Under the pieces are notes generated by a model. It ran no database searches, was not told the DNA's origin, and worked only from the letters and a program-made list of their open reading frames with translations. This document shows, in pieces, positions 1 through 5,594 of a stretch of DNA of 7,282 nucleotides. Each line of letters begins with the position of its first letter. Positions within the stretch are counted from its first letter, which is position 1. The stretch is from Nitrososphaerales archaeon (lineage in GTDB: Archaea > Thermoproteota > Nitrososphaeria > Nitrososphaerales > Nitrososphaeraceae). The stretch spans positions 1 to 7,282 of the forward strand of contig JARBAV010000242.1 of the NCBI GenBank assembly GCA_029237515.1, read 5' to 3'. Both the position numbers and the translations under genes were made by a program.

Positions 1-116
1 CATGTCCAAACGAAATACTCATACATAGTAAAAAACCGATCTTTGGAACTCAATTTCATCCAGAAATTAGCGGCCCGGATGGAAGAGGGATTTTGGCCAA
101 CTTCATGGCCTTGTAG
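1..116 (+). CDS. Class I glutamine amidotransferase, C-terminal fragment (cut by left window edge)
   Basis: Reading from base 3 gives an open frame of 37 codons ending in TAG at 114-116. It contains PIFGTQFHPEISG, followed by ILANF and the C-terminus. This is the hallmark end of class I (triad-type) glutamine amidotransferase domains, usually seen as GVQFHPE...ILxNF. The His (57-59) and Glu (63-65) would be two members of the Cys-His-Glu triad that hydrolyses glutamine to deliver ammonia; the Cys lies outside the window. Nothing in the tail says which synthase it serves (GuaA, TrpG/PabA, CarA, or a stand-alone type 1 amidotransferase). The domain ends only about six residues after the ILANF helix, so it is either a separate subunit or the last domain of its chain. 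The family call is firm; the specific enzyme is unknown. Confidence 0.88.
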   Translation, partial: CPNEILIHSKKPIFGTQFHPEISGPDGRGILANFMAL

Positions 117-137
117 CAAGGCGACGATATGATTTTT
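108..137 (+). terminator. Hairpin plus T-run after the amidotransferase gene
   Basis: GCCTTG-TAG-CAAGGC (108-122) is a perfect 6-base-pair stem whose three-base loop is the stop codon of the upstream gene. A T-run follows at 133-137, about ten bases later. This resembles an intrinsic terminator, although archaea mostly terminate on T-runs alone and the T-run is also part of the TATA-like box proposed for the next gene. Confidence 0.35.
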
Positions 138-141
138 ATTT
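133..141 (+). promoter_or_regulatory. TATA-like box for the C39-like/TPR gene
   Basis: TTTTTATTT is centred about 27 bases before the GTG at 164. That is the usual archaeal TATA-to-transcription-start distance, so the mRNA would begin at or next to the start codon (leaderless). This fits the absence of any Shine-Dalgarno sequence before the GTG. Confidence 0.4.
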
Positions 142-163
142 CCTAATCAAGTTATGCATCATT

Positions 164-1120
164 GTGTATCCTAAGCCTGAAGAGCATAGTCTAACTTTGC
201 CAATTGTAGACACCAGCTTGGACACACCACAATTGCCTCTGGTGTTAAACGTCTTAGCATTATTCTGGGGAGAGGATCTCTCGTCTCACATTACCGACGA
301 GATCAAAGAACAATACAAGAATGTGAGGGGATCAGTACTAATTGAAGGAATAGAAATTGCAGAAAAGAATGGCTTTCGATCGGTGATGTACAAAAGCAAT
401 ATAAAGGACATCAAAAAGACGATCGATGAAGGTATACCAGTAATAGCCATTCTCCCAGGAATCTACGACTTGGTTCAGCATGCCACGATAGTGTGCGGAT
501 ACGAACCACAGGAGAGAAGGATTCTAACATATGTGCCGGAGCAAGACAAACAGGGTGCAGTTCCTGAAAAAAGATTTGAACAAGAGTGGGAGGAAGATGA
601 TAGGACTTTGATCATTTTGATGCCATCAGATATGTCGGAAATTGTATCAGATAGGGATTTCAAGTTTCAGAACTCTAACCGTACCTGCCTCGTCGCAGAA
701 AGGTTAAGACTGAAAGGGGAGATCGCCAAAACCTTGAAAGAGTTGACCGGTGCCATTGATACGGACAGCGATAATCCTCTACCATGGTATGCCCTTGGAT
801 CAGTATATAGCGATCAAAAATCTGAGTCAGCTATCGAGTGTTATATGAAAGCTATACAACTGAACAAACGATACTACCTTGCCTATCGCGGGTTGGGAAA
901 CTATTACCTAAAAAATGAGGAATTTGATGTGGCCGATAAGTGGTATTCTAGAGCTATTGATATAAACCCAGTAAGGTTTGGTCCAATTTATAAAAATCGC
1001 GCCCTTGCAAGGTTAAAATCGGGCAAAGGTTCAGTCAAAGAGGATTTGGAAAAATACTTGCACTATATGCCAGGGGCAACCGACCGTATTTCTATCCAAG
1101 AAGCGATCAATGAACTTTAG
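164..1120 (+). CDS. C39-peptidase-like domain (no catalytic Cys) fused to TPR repeats
   Basis: The 318-residue protein has two parts. Residues about 12-153 resemble the papain-like peptidase C39 fold (C39_2 type): an LPIV start, a helix ending in ALFWGEDLS (32-40), a GIPVIAILPG strand (90-99) and HATIVCGYE (106-114), with H106 at the catalytic His position. Aligned on the WG pair, the family's CGPxxL pattern falls on Q23-L-P-L-V-L, so the nucleophilic Cys is Gln and the domain is probably a pseudopeptidase. Residues about 174-307 form TPR repeats; clear units lie at 206-239 (ALGSVYSDQ, AIECYMKAIQLN) and 240-273 (YRGLGNYYLK, ADKWYSRAIDINP), with weaker flanking helices. There is no signal peptide or membrane segment, so it is probably cytoplasmic. 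GTG at 164 is chosen because no other ATG/GTG/TTG occurs in frame back to the stop at 68-70. Partner and role are unknown; a scaffold or binding protein is my inference. Confidence 0.8.
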   Translation: MYPKPEEHSLTLPIVDTSLDTPQLPLVLNVLALFWGEDLSSHITDEIKEQYKNVRGSVLIEGIEIAEKNGFRSVMYKSNIKDIKKTIDEGIPVIAILPGIYDLVQHATIVCGYEPQERRILTYVPEQDKQGAVPEKRFEQEWEEDDRTLIILMPSDMSEIVSDRDFKFQNSNRTCLVAERLRLKGEIAKTLKELTGAIDTDSDNPLPWYALGSVYSDQKSESAIECYMKAIQLNKRYYLAYRGLGNYYLKNEEFDVADKWYSRAIDINPVRFGPIYKNRALARLKSGKGSVKEDLEKYLHYMPGATDRISIQEAINEL

Positions 1121-1290
1121 TATTTTTGAACACAATGCGCTTACGTTCCTAGCTAGAAAAATTGGCTTGCAGGCTTCAGCTAATGCAAAGACTAATTTCG
1201 ATGCAGAACAAACCCTTCTCATTCAATCTACCCTTGTCAAACAATAATTGCACAGAAGAACCCGGCGCATGGAATAGGGGCCTTGGAGTA
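1121..1290. terminator. Convergent intergenic region with a T-run after the TPR gene
   Basis: This 170-base stretch separates two convergent genes. TATTTTT directly after the TAG of the plus-strand gene (T-run 1123-1127) is a plausible archaeal T-run terminator for it. I see no comparable T-run on the minus strand after the glycosyltransferase stop, and no convincing gene or RNA in the rest. Confidence 0.4.
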
Positions 1291-2463
1291 CTAAAGGTAG
1301 GGTTTTACTTCTTTTAGGATATTCTGGACACCGTTCAGTCCCCGGGAGAACCTCATGAGATGTAATACATTTCTACGATATTGTTCATCAGCAATCAAAT
1401 TCAGCACAGCCTCTTTTACGGTCTCCGGGGTCAGCCTTTCTTGTCTTAGGGAGATGCCGATTTTTAACTTTGAAACCTTATCAGAATTAGCCAGCTGTTC
1501 TCCATGATTTTCTATTGGAATACATAAGAACGGCTTACCAAATTGAATTGACTGGGAGATTGATGCATGCCCTGCTCTTATTACCAAGGCATCACATAGG
1601 GTAAATAGCTCATCTCTAATTGGACACCATTGAAAATACCAACCTGAATCGGAAATCTTTTGTGGAGAAGCATCGCCTCCAGGTTTGCCTTCCGAAATGG
1701 CATATTGTATCTCTGGTTCGAGCTCCTTAAAGGCCCTCAAAACTAGATTTATGAGAGGTCTTCGAGTAAGTACAGGACCGCTAATATGAAGAAAAATAAA
1801 TGGCTTTTTGCTGCTTAGATTGAGCATCCGACGTGCCTCGTCTAAACGTTCCGAGATTATGGTAGGATTGGGAGCTGTGAATCCTACATACTTTACCTTG
1901 CCGGAGGTGGTGCTGACCCTCCAAATATTTTTCTCACTTATTGTCATTGGAGGAGGAAGGTCAGGTATCAATATCTTGTCCGCAAAAGACCAGAGTGCGC
2001 CCAATAATTGTCCATTAAATTCTTCGTAAAGACGAGCAACACGTATCCTTCTCAGCGAAGGAGACAATAATAGCCTGATTTGATTTAGTATGACTATCGA
2101 AGGTATCCTGAAGGCTTTGGAAATTATCAATGGAGAGAGTCTGCTATCTGAGATAACGAGATCAGGCCGGAATTCAGCGATATTTCTTACTTCTGCGTTC
2201 AACTGTCTTGAGAAATTGGAGAATTGATAAGGTAGACTTGCAATGCTTTTTTTTATCGAAAAGGCGCCTTCCGATGTCCAAGAAAGCTCTAGCGGAGGAA
2301 CTTTTTCACACGTAAATCCACTGTGCACTAGGAAATCAGTTGCTTCACCAAATGAAGAAAAAGTTACTTCGTACCCTAATTCTCTGACCTGCTCTGCGAG
2401 CATCAACATCCTGCTTGCATGACCTAGCCCTACTCCGTAGGGAGACATGTAAATCTTTGACAA
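1291..2463 (-). CDS. GT-B fold glycosyltransferase (MurG/UDP-glycosyltransferase-like)
   Basis: The 390-residue protein should transfer a sugar from a nucleotide donor to an unidentified acceptor. The N-terminal Rossmann half opens with IYMSPYGVGLGHASRM (4-19), the Gly-rich GxGxGH loop typical of GT28/GT1 enzymes. The C-terminal half has FIFLHISGP (222-230), the WCPIRDELFTLCDALVIRAGHAS segment (279-301) and GKPFLCIPIENHGEQLANS (309-327), the donor-binding pattern of this superfamily, where His/Glu/Gln contact the nucleotide sugar. Length is normal for the family. No membrane helix is evident, so it is likely cytosolic or peripheral, acting in glycolipid, surface-glycan or protein glycosylation. 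The start is TTG at 2463; the ATG at 2448 would remove the first beta-strand before the Gly loop, so TTG is preferred. The upstream neighbour is an AMMECR1 gene 94 bases away. The acceptor cannot be read from the sequence. Confidence 0.85.
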   Translation of the reverse strand: MSKIYMSPYGVGLGHASRMLMLAEQVRELGYEVTFSSFGEATDFLVHSGFTCEKVPPLELSWTSEGAFSIKKSIASLPYQFSNFSRQLNAEVRNIAEFRPDLVISDSRLSPLIISKAFRIPSIVILNQIRLLLSPSLRRIRVARLYEEFNGQLLGALWSFADKILIPDLPPPMTISEKNIWRVSTTSGKVKYVGFTAPNPTIISERLDEARRMLNLSSKKPFIFLHISGPVLTRRPLINLVLRAFKELEPEIQYAISEGKPGGDASPQKISDSGWYFQWCPIRDELFTLCDALVIRAGHASISQSIQFGKPFLCIPIENHGEQLANSDKVSKLKIGISLRQERLTPETVKEAVLNLIADEQYRRNVLHLMRFSRGLNGVQNILKEVKPYL

Positions 2464-2489
2464 GAATTCTAAATCAGATCCAAGGCAGT

Positions 2490-2498
2490 AAATATTTA
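2490..2498 (-). promoter_or_regulatory. TATA-like box of the glycosyltransferase gene
   Basis: The minus strand reads TAAATATTT here, centred about 31 bases before the TTG at 2463. That predicts transcription starting within about five bases of the start codon. The ATG at 2448 would have a leader of about 19 bases. This supports an own promoter for the gene, separate from AMMECR1. Confidence 0.4.
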
Positions 2499-2502
2499 GC
2501 TT

Positions 2503-2557
2503 TCAAATATTGTGGATACAATCTCAAATATCAACTACCAATCGACTATTCAAATGT
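2503..2557 (-). repeat. Three ATATTTGA-type direct repeats upstream of the glycosyltransferase promoter
   Basis: On the minus strand ATATTTGA occurs at 2510-2503 and 2531-2524, and ACATTTGA at 2557-2550. Starts are 21 and 26 bases apart, so the first two are two helical turns from each other. They lie just upstream of the TATA-like box. They could be a regulator site, but the region is AT-rich and chance is a real alternative. Confidence 0.25.
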
Positions 2558-3160
2558 TCAATCACCTACTCTATATATTCCGCCTCTGGGCGTGGACTCG
2601 CCATAAACGGAGCACCTAAATTTGTATATTTTAACGTCTTGGTGCATCCACGTATCTGGAGGCAATCCCGCCTTGTAACACAAGTTGTTTAGATATTCAT
2701 CAGCAGCCCATTTAAATTCTGCAGCAACTTGAGGCAGTAGCAGGGACGAATATTCACCCCAATTCAACATTAGTCCATCCACCCCGATCTTTACCGCGTC
2801 CAGATAGTCGGCAGGCTTGGTAACATTGATCAATTCAGGAAGGCTCAGAACGCTTACCTCGAAGATTACTTTATCAAGCTCTTCCTCCGAAATAGGCATA
2901 AATCTCGGATCCTGAGTAGCAGCCGCAACAGCGGCTTCCTCTAATGATGAATAGAATTCACCTCTTGGTAGGGGAAAACCAATACAACCCCTCAGGGTGT
3001 TTCCATCGGCCAAGAAGTTATGAATGGATACAAATACACCGGCTTGCATTTTAGACTGAATTGATTGTCGCGACCTTGGACCTTTGTCGCTAAATAGCCT
3101 TTCTACGGAATCGCGGGCAACTCTAACTAGTATCTGACCTTCTTCATAAGTTACAGGCAT
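2558..3160 (-). CDS. AMMECR1-domain protein (AmmeMemoRadiSam system protein A family)
   Basis: The 200-residue protein is a complete AMMECR1 domain, comparable in length to stand-alone archaeal members. Diagnostic segments are in order: LRGCIGFPLP (56-65, the near-invariant LRGCIG), TQDPRF (82-87), FEVSVLSLPELI (100-111), IGVDGLMLNWG (125-135), LLPQVAAEF (141-149), a CYKAGLPPDTW segment (161-171) and the C-terminal KIYKFRCSVYGE (177-188). The family occurs across archaea, bacteria and eukaryotes, and in prokaryotes it is often encoded with a MEMO protein and a radical-SAM protein. Neither partner is in this window. The biochemical role is not established well enough to state a reaction; the conserved Cys of LRGCIG is present. 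ATG at 3160 is a clear start. It lies 66 bases downstream of the coiled-coil gene on the same strand, so co-transcription is possible but not shown. Confidence 0.93.
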   Translation of the reverse strand: MPVTYEEGQILVRVARDSVERLFSDKGPRSRQSIQSKMQAGVFVSIHNFLADGNTLRGCIGFPLPRGEFYSSLEEAAVAAATQDPRFMPISEEELDKVIFEVSVLSLPELINVTKPADYLDAVKIGVDGLMLNWGEYSSLLLPQVAAEFKWAADEYLNNLCYKAGLPPDTWMHQDVKIYKFRCSVYGESTPRGGIYRVGD

Positions 3161-3226
3161 TATATATAGCTACGATTGACATTTACACATGAATACGATG
3201 TTGACGGAAGCATCAAAAGTCTTGTT

Positions 3227-4240
3227 TCAATCGACTGAACCGTTCTCTCCATAAATGAGCTTCATTTCTTCAAACGTCAATTTCTCTCCACCGGACATTT
3301 TCTTAAGAGCTGCTTCCTTAAGTAAATTCCATCTATCTTGATTCTCCTTACTGCGCTTACCTTTTTCCTGAGAGATAATGTATCTATTCTCCTTTCCTTC
3401 ACCTCGTGGATATCTTCGTGCCCTCTGCTCAGAAGATGCCCTAGTTCTCTTGAACTGAATCGCGTTGAGTTGGGTATCAACCATCTCTAGTTTTGCTTCA
3501 GCTTCTCTTACATTTCTGATGTTTTTACGACGGTCTTCATACAAGCTTTCCCTAAGATTCAGCAACTCATCTAGCTCTGCCTTAATTTTTCCAATGCCTT
3601 CACCCAGCTCGGATTTCTGATCAAACAATTTGTTCATCCTGTTCTTCAAGACATCGTACTGAGTCGAAATTGTTCTATACTTATCTTCTTTCTTGTGAAT
3701 TGCTTTCAAAGAGTACAATTTGGTTGCAACTTCTTTTGACTTCAAAACCAATCTACGCTCCTCATCTTTCGAAAGTTTCTTTGTCTGAATATCGCGCTCA
3801 ATTTGATCAAGTTGATTGTTCAAATTTACCAGATCATATCTATCTTTTCTTGAACGCGACGTTGACGCTTTTTCATCAAGTGATTTCATCTGTGCCCGTG
3901 CAGCCATGAGGGCATTCTTTAATTCGGTAAACTTGCCAAACTCCGCGTCCTTTTGCTCATTTACGACCTTTAATTTTGCTCTCAAATCATCGAGATTGAT
4001 GCGCTCATCATCTATGAGTTTCTTTGTATCGTCAATCTTCTTATTGAGATTTTCAATGGTTTCTTCGCCGATTTTCTTTTCCTCAAGAAGGGTCTTCTTG
4101 AAATCTTGCAAGGTCCTGAGGTTGGAATCTGATGCGGGTTGCCTAGACGACGTACCGTCTTCTCTATTCCGTGTCTGGGCTGTGGTAGTAGCTGCTGATT
4201 TTGCAGATCCACCGCTCTTATTAGTATGTTGGTCGCGCAT
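3227..4240 (-). CDS. Archaeal coiled-coil protein (COG1340-like)
   Basis: About 337 residues, highly charged, dominated by coiled coil. From the ATG, a disordered Ser/Thr/Gly-rich head of some 40 residues is followed by long Lys/Glu-rich heptad helices. The C-terminal tail SGGEKLTFEEMKLIYGENG is the short motif that closes many archaeal COG1340 coiled-coil proteins. No catalytic motif, signal peptide or membrane helix is visible, so it is likely a cytoplasmic structural or scaffolding protein; its exact role is unknown. Start choice: the frame is open to TTG at 4270 (347 residues) and GTG at 4267, with GTG 4243 and ATG 4240 further in. A strong TATA-like AATATATT at 4272-4279 would start transcription near 4250, inside the longer version, so ATG 4240 is preferred. 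The longer form is possible if the AATTAAATAG box (4298-4307) is used. It is divergent from the Cys/His-rich gene. Confidence 0.75.
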   Translation of the reverse strand: MRDQHTNKSGGSAKSAATTTAQTRNREDGTSSRQPASDSNLRTLQDFKKTLLEEKKIGEETIENLNKKIDDTKKLIDDERINLDDLRAKLKVVNEQKDAEFGKFTELKNALMAARAQMKSLDEKASTSRSRKDRYDLVNLNNQLDQIERDIQTKKLSKDEERRLVLKSKEVATKLYSLKAIHKKEDKYRTISTQYDVLKNRMNKLFDQKSELGEGIGKIKAELDELLNLRESLYEDRRKNIRNVREAEAKLEMVDTQLNAIQFKRTRASSEQRARRYPRGEGKENRYIISQEKGKRSKENQDRWNLLKEAALKKMSGGEKLTFEEMKLIYGENGSVD

Positions 4241-4271
4241 CACGTCGCTTGACGATTGTAATATCACCAAA

Positions 4272-4279
4272 AATATATT
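4272..4279 (-). promoter_or_regulatory. TATA-like box of the coiled-coil gene
   Basis: The minus strand reads AATATATT here, preceded by an A-run. It predicts a transcript start near 4250, about ten bases before ATG 4240. A second candidate, AATTAAATAG at 4298-4307, would predict a start near 4275 and favour the TTG at 4270. Sequence alone cannot decide between them. Confidence 0.4.
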
Positions 4280-4339
4280 TTTTCTGATCCCATTGACTAT
4301 TTAATTCTTGCCAACGGATGGCATCTAGATCCCTACATG

Positions 4340-4346
4340 TTTATAT
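4340..4346 (+). promoter_or_regulatory. TATA box of the Cys/His-rich small protein gene
   Basis: TTTATAT is a good archaeal TATA element. It is centred 36 bases before the ATG at 4379, predicting a transcript start near 4369 and a leader of about ten bases without a clear Shine-Dalgarno sequence. Confidence 0.5.
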
Positions 4347-4378
4347 CAGATAACATTCAATTAAAATTGGAATAATGA

Positions 4379-4774
4379 ATGGAAGATTTTGAGAAGAACT
4401 ACCCGGACTTTGACTGGAAAAACCTTCCTGCGTACAAACATCCTTTAGGTAAGGATTGTCCATGCCCTAAGCACGAATATATCAGAGAACAAATTAATGT
4501 AGCGAAAAACATAAACAGCTCCACAAGAGATGGAGGGCATCAGTCTAGGCAGAAAGCTCAGGTCACATTAAAGTTTTGTCCAGATCATTACGATGTTTAT
4601 TTTAAAGAGGTTATTCCTTCCATGCCAATGAAATATAAAATCATGACTAAAATTGCATTAAAGATTGGAGCTGTTGTCATTCAAAAGATTCCGTACATGA
4701 TGTCTGATCAATGTTTCTACTGCCGATTCGGTTCTGGGGGATTTGACAAGAAGACTGAATTACCACCTATCTGA
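4379..4774 (+). CDS. Small Cys/His-rich protein of unknown function, possible metal binder
   Basis: I do not recognise this 131-residue protein. It has three evenly spread Cys/His clusters: C27-P-C29-P-K-H32, C67-P-D-H70 and C112-F-Y-C115. These make five Cys and two His that could bind one or two zinc ions or an iron-sulfur centre; metal binding is inferred from spacing only. The N-terminus is acidic and aromatic (DFEKNYPDFDW), and the middle stretch 84-108 is basic to hydrophobic without being a convincing membrane helix. ATG at 4379 follows an in-frame TGA at 4376-4378, so the start is tightly bounded. The gene stands alone with its own TATA box, divergent from the coiled-coil gene and convergent with the kinase. 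Coding status is supported by the ordered Cys pairs, a good promoter, and an arrangement in which its flanking genes do not overlap it. Confidence 0.72.
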   Translation: MEDFEKNYPDFDWKNLPAYKHPLGKDCPCPKHEYIREQINVAKNINSSTRDGGHQSRQKAQVTLKFCPDHYDVYFKEVIPSMPMKYKIMTKIALKIGAVVIQKIPYMMSDQCFYCRFGSGGFDKKTELPPI

Positions 4775-4832
4775 CTGACCCTGATTTAGCCATCGTTTTT
4801 ATCACTACATTGGCAGATTTTTTGCATTCCAG
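4775..4832 (+). terminator. T-run terminator region between convergent genes
   Basis: The 58-base gap holds two plus-strand T-runs, at 4796-4800 and 4818-4823, which would suit archaeal T-run termination of the small Cys/His-rich gene. No equivalent run exists for the minus-strand kinase, whose TAA is at 4833-4835. Confidence 0.4.
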
Positions 4833-5525
4833 TTAAGACTTCAACAAGTTCATCAATGTATTACCTTTATTCGAGCTGAACCCTAAGGCTAAAATATTTC
4901 TCAAGATGATGTAGAGATATGGGCATGAATCGCCCATTTCTTTTTCATAAGCACTTATGAAAGTGTTGTGAATTTGTCGATATTGAGAGCCCCTCAAGTC
5001 CATGATGCTGGCTAGGAAGCTTGCTATATCCATGCTCCTCGAAAAAACCGAATCATCCCTCATTATAAAACTCAAATCAGTTCTTATTAGCTGTCCTTGA
5101 GTGTTTATGAGGTAGTTTTCCGCCTTATTATCTAGAAAAACTAATTTGGCATTGTGAAGTCGAGCCGTAAGAACCCCTGCATTACCTGCCAACATCGGAC
5201 CACCTTCATTCTCTAAAAGTGTATATAGATTACCTCCATCGATAAATTCTTCTATTAAGACTTTAGGGCTAATATACAAAAGGGTCGGAATAAGTATTTC
5301 TAGCTTCCTCAACATTTCTCTCATTCCGATGCTCTCATTCTGTAATAGCATTGCTCCAAGAGGATGTGGGGAGCTAGGATGTAACACTAGCACAGACGTA
5401 AGCGTGTAGGCAAATACTAGGATGAAGTCTCTGAAGCCCTTAATCTTCTTGTTGGTTTTTATGACTACTTTTCGGCCTTCATATTCGCCTCGCCGAACAT
5501 GCCTTTGCCAATTCACGAAATGCAA
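4833..5525 (-). CDS. RIO/Bud32-like small protein kinase
   Basis: A 230-residue kinase-fold protein. Visible elements: GEYEGRKVVIKTNKK (13-27) with the beta-3 Lys K23; RE at 69-70 as the likely helix-C Glu; LIEEFIDGGNLYTLL (90-104) as the hinge; ARLHNAKLVFLDNKAENYLI (121-140) as the catalytic loop, with D132, K134 and N137; TDLSF (149-153) as the metal-binding Asp in place of DFG; SMDIASFL (164-171). This is the compact layout of Bud32/RIO atypical kinases, so it probably uses ATP, but HRD/HGD is FLD and the normal Gly-rich loop before K23 is barely present. Residues 31-50 between K23 and helix C are unusually hydrophobic. The start is TTG at 5525, immediately after an in-frame stop at 5526-5528; GTG 5516 is the alternative. 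It is divergent from the methyltransferase gene, and its target is unknown. Confidence 0.75.
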   Translation of the reverse strand: MHFVNWQRHVRRGEYEGRKVVIKTNKKIKGFRDFILVFAYTLTSVLVLHPSSPHPLGAMLLQNESIGMREMLRKLEILIPTLLYISPKVLIEEFIDGGNLYTLLENEGGPMLAGNAGVLTARLHNAKLVFLDNKAENYLINTQGQLIRTDLSFIMRDDSVFSRSMDIASFLASIMDLRGSQYRQIHNTFISAYEKEMGDSCPYLYIILRNILALGFSSNKGNTLMNLLKS

Positions 5526-5534
5526 TTACTACCA

Positions 5535-5555
5535 TATAGTTGAAATGCAACTATA
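5535..5555. promoter_or_regulatory. Perfect inverted repeat, operator-like, between divergent kinase and methyltransferase genes
   Basis: TATAGTTG-AAATG-CAACTATA is an exact 8+8 dyad with a 5-base spacer, 21 bases overall. It overlaps the predicted start of the kinase transcript (near 5536) and lies about 33-53 bases upstream of the predicted methyltransferase transcript start. A dimeric regulator bound here could control both genes. Confidence 0.45.
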
Positions 5556-5564
5556 AGCTTTATA
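5552..5564. promoter_or_regulatory. Shared divergent TATA element
   Basis: TATAAGCTTTATA is almost palindromic, with TTTATA on the plus strand and TATAAA on the minus strand. It predicts a plus start near 5588, just before GTG 5595, and a minus start near 5536, just before TTG 5525. Both would give very short leaders. Confidence 0.5.
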
Positions 5565-5594
5565 CACAACAAATATGCATCATGTGCCAAGCTA

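Noticed and set aside
60..130. GC-rich stretch considered as a possible tRNA
   Set aside because: No GTTCRA-type T-loop, no cloverleaf arms; explained by the amidotransferase coding sequence and the hairpin.
1..132. Open frame from base 1 to TGA at 130-132, and a minus-strand frame 146 to 1
   Set aside because: Both overlap the base-3 frame, which carries the unmistakable amidotransferase FHPE tail; the others show no recognisable family pattern and are short enough to be chance.
1031..1222. 63-codon minus-strand frame partly in the intergenic region
   Set aside because: About half of it lies antisense to the TPR gene; it has no promoter or recognisable motif, and its Cys-rich composition looks like a shadow frame.
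3161..3169. TATATATAG directly before the AMMECR1 ATG, considered as its TATA box
   Set aside because: It is too close: a TATA box here would start transcription about 20 bases inside the gene with no suitable downstream start codon. A weak TGTAAAT at 3181-3187 is better placed but too poor to call.
3816..4304. 162-codon plus-strand frame opposite the coiled-coil gene
   Set aside because: Ser/Phe/Leu-rich translation is what a Lys/Glu-rich coiled coil gives on the antisense strand; the coiled-coil frame is clearly the real one.
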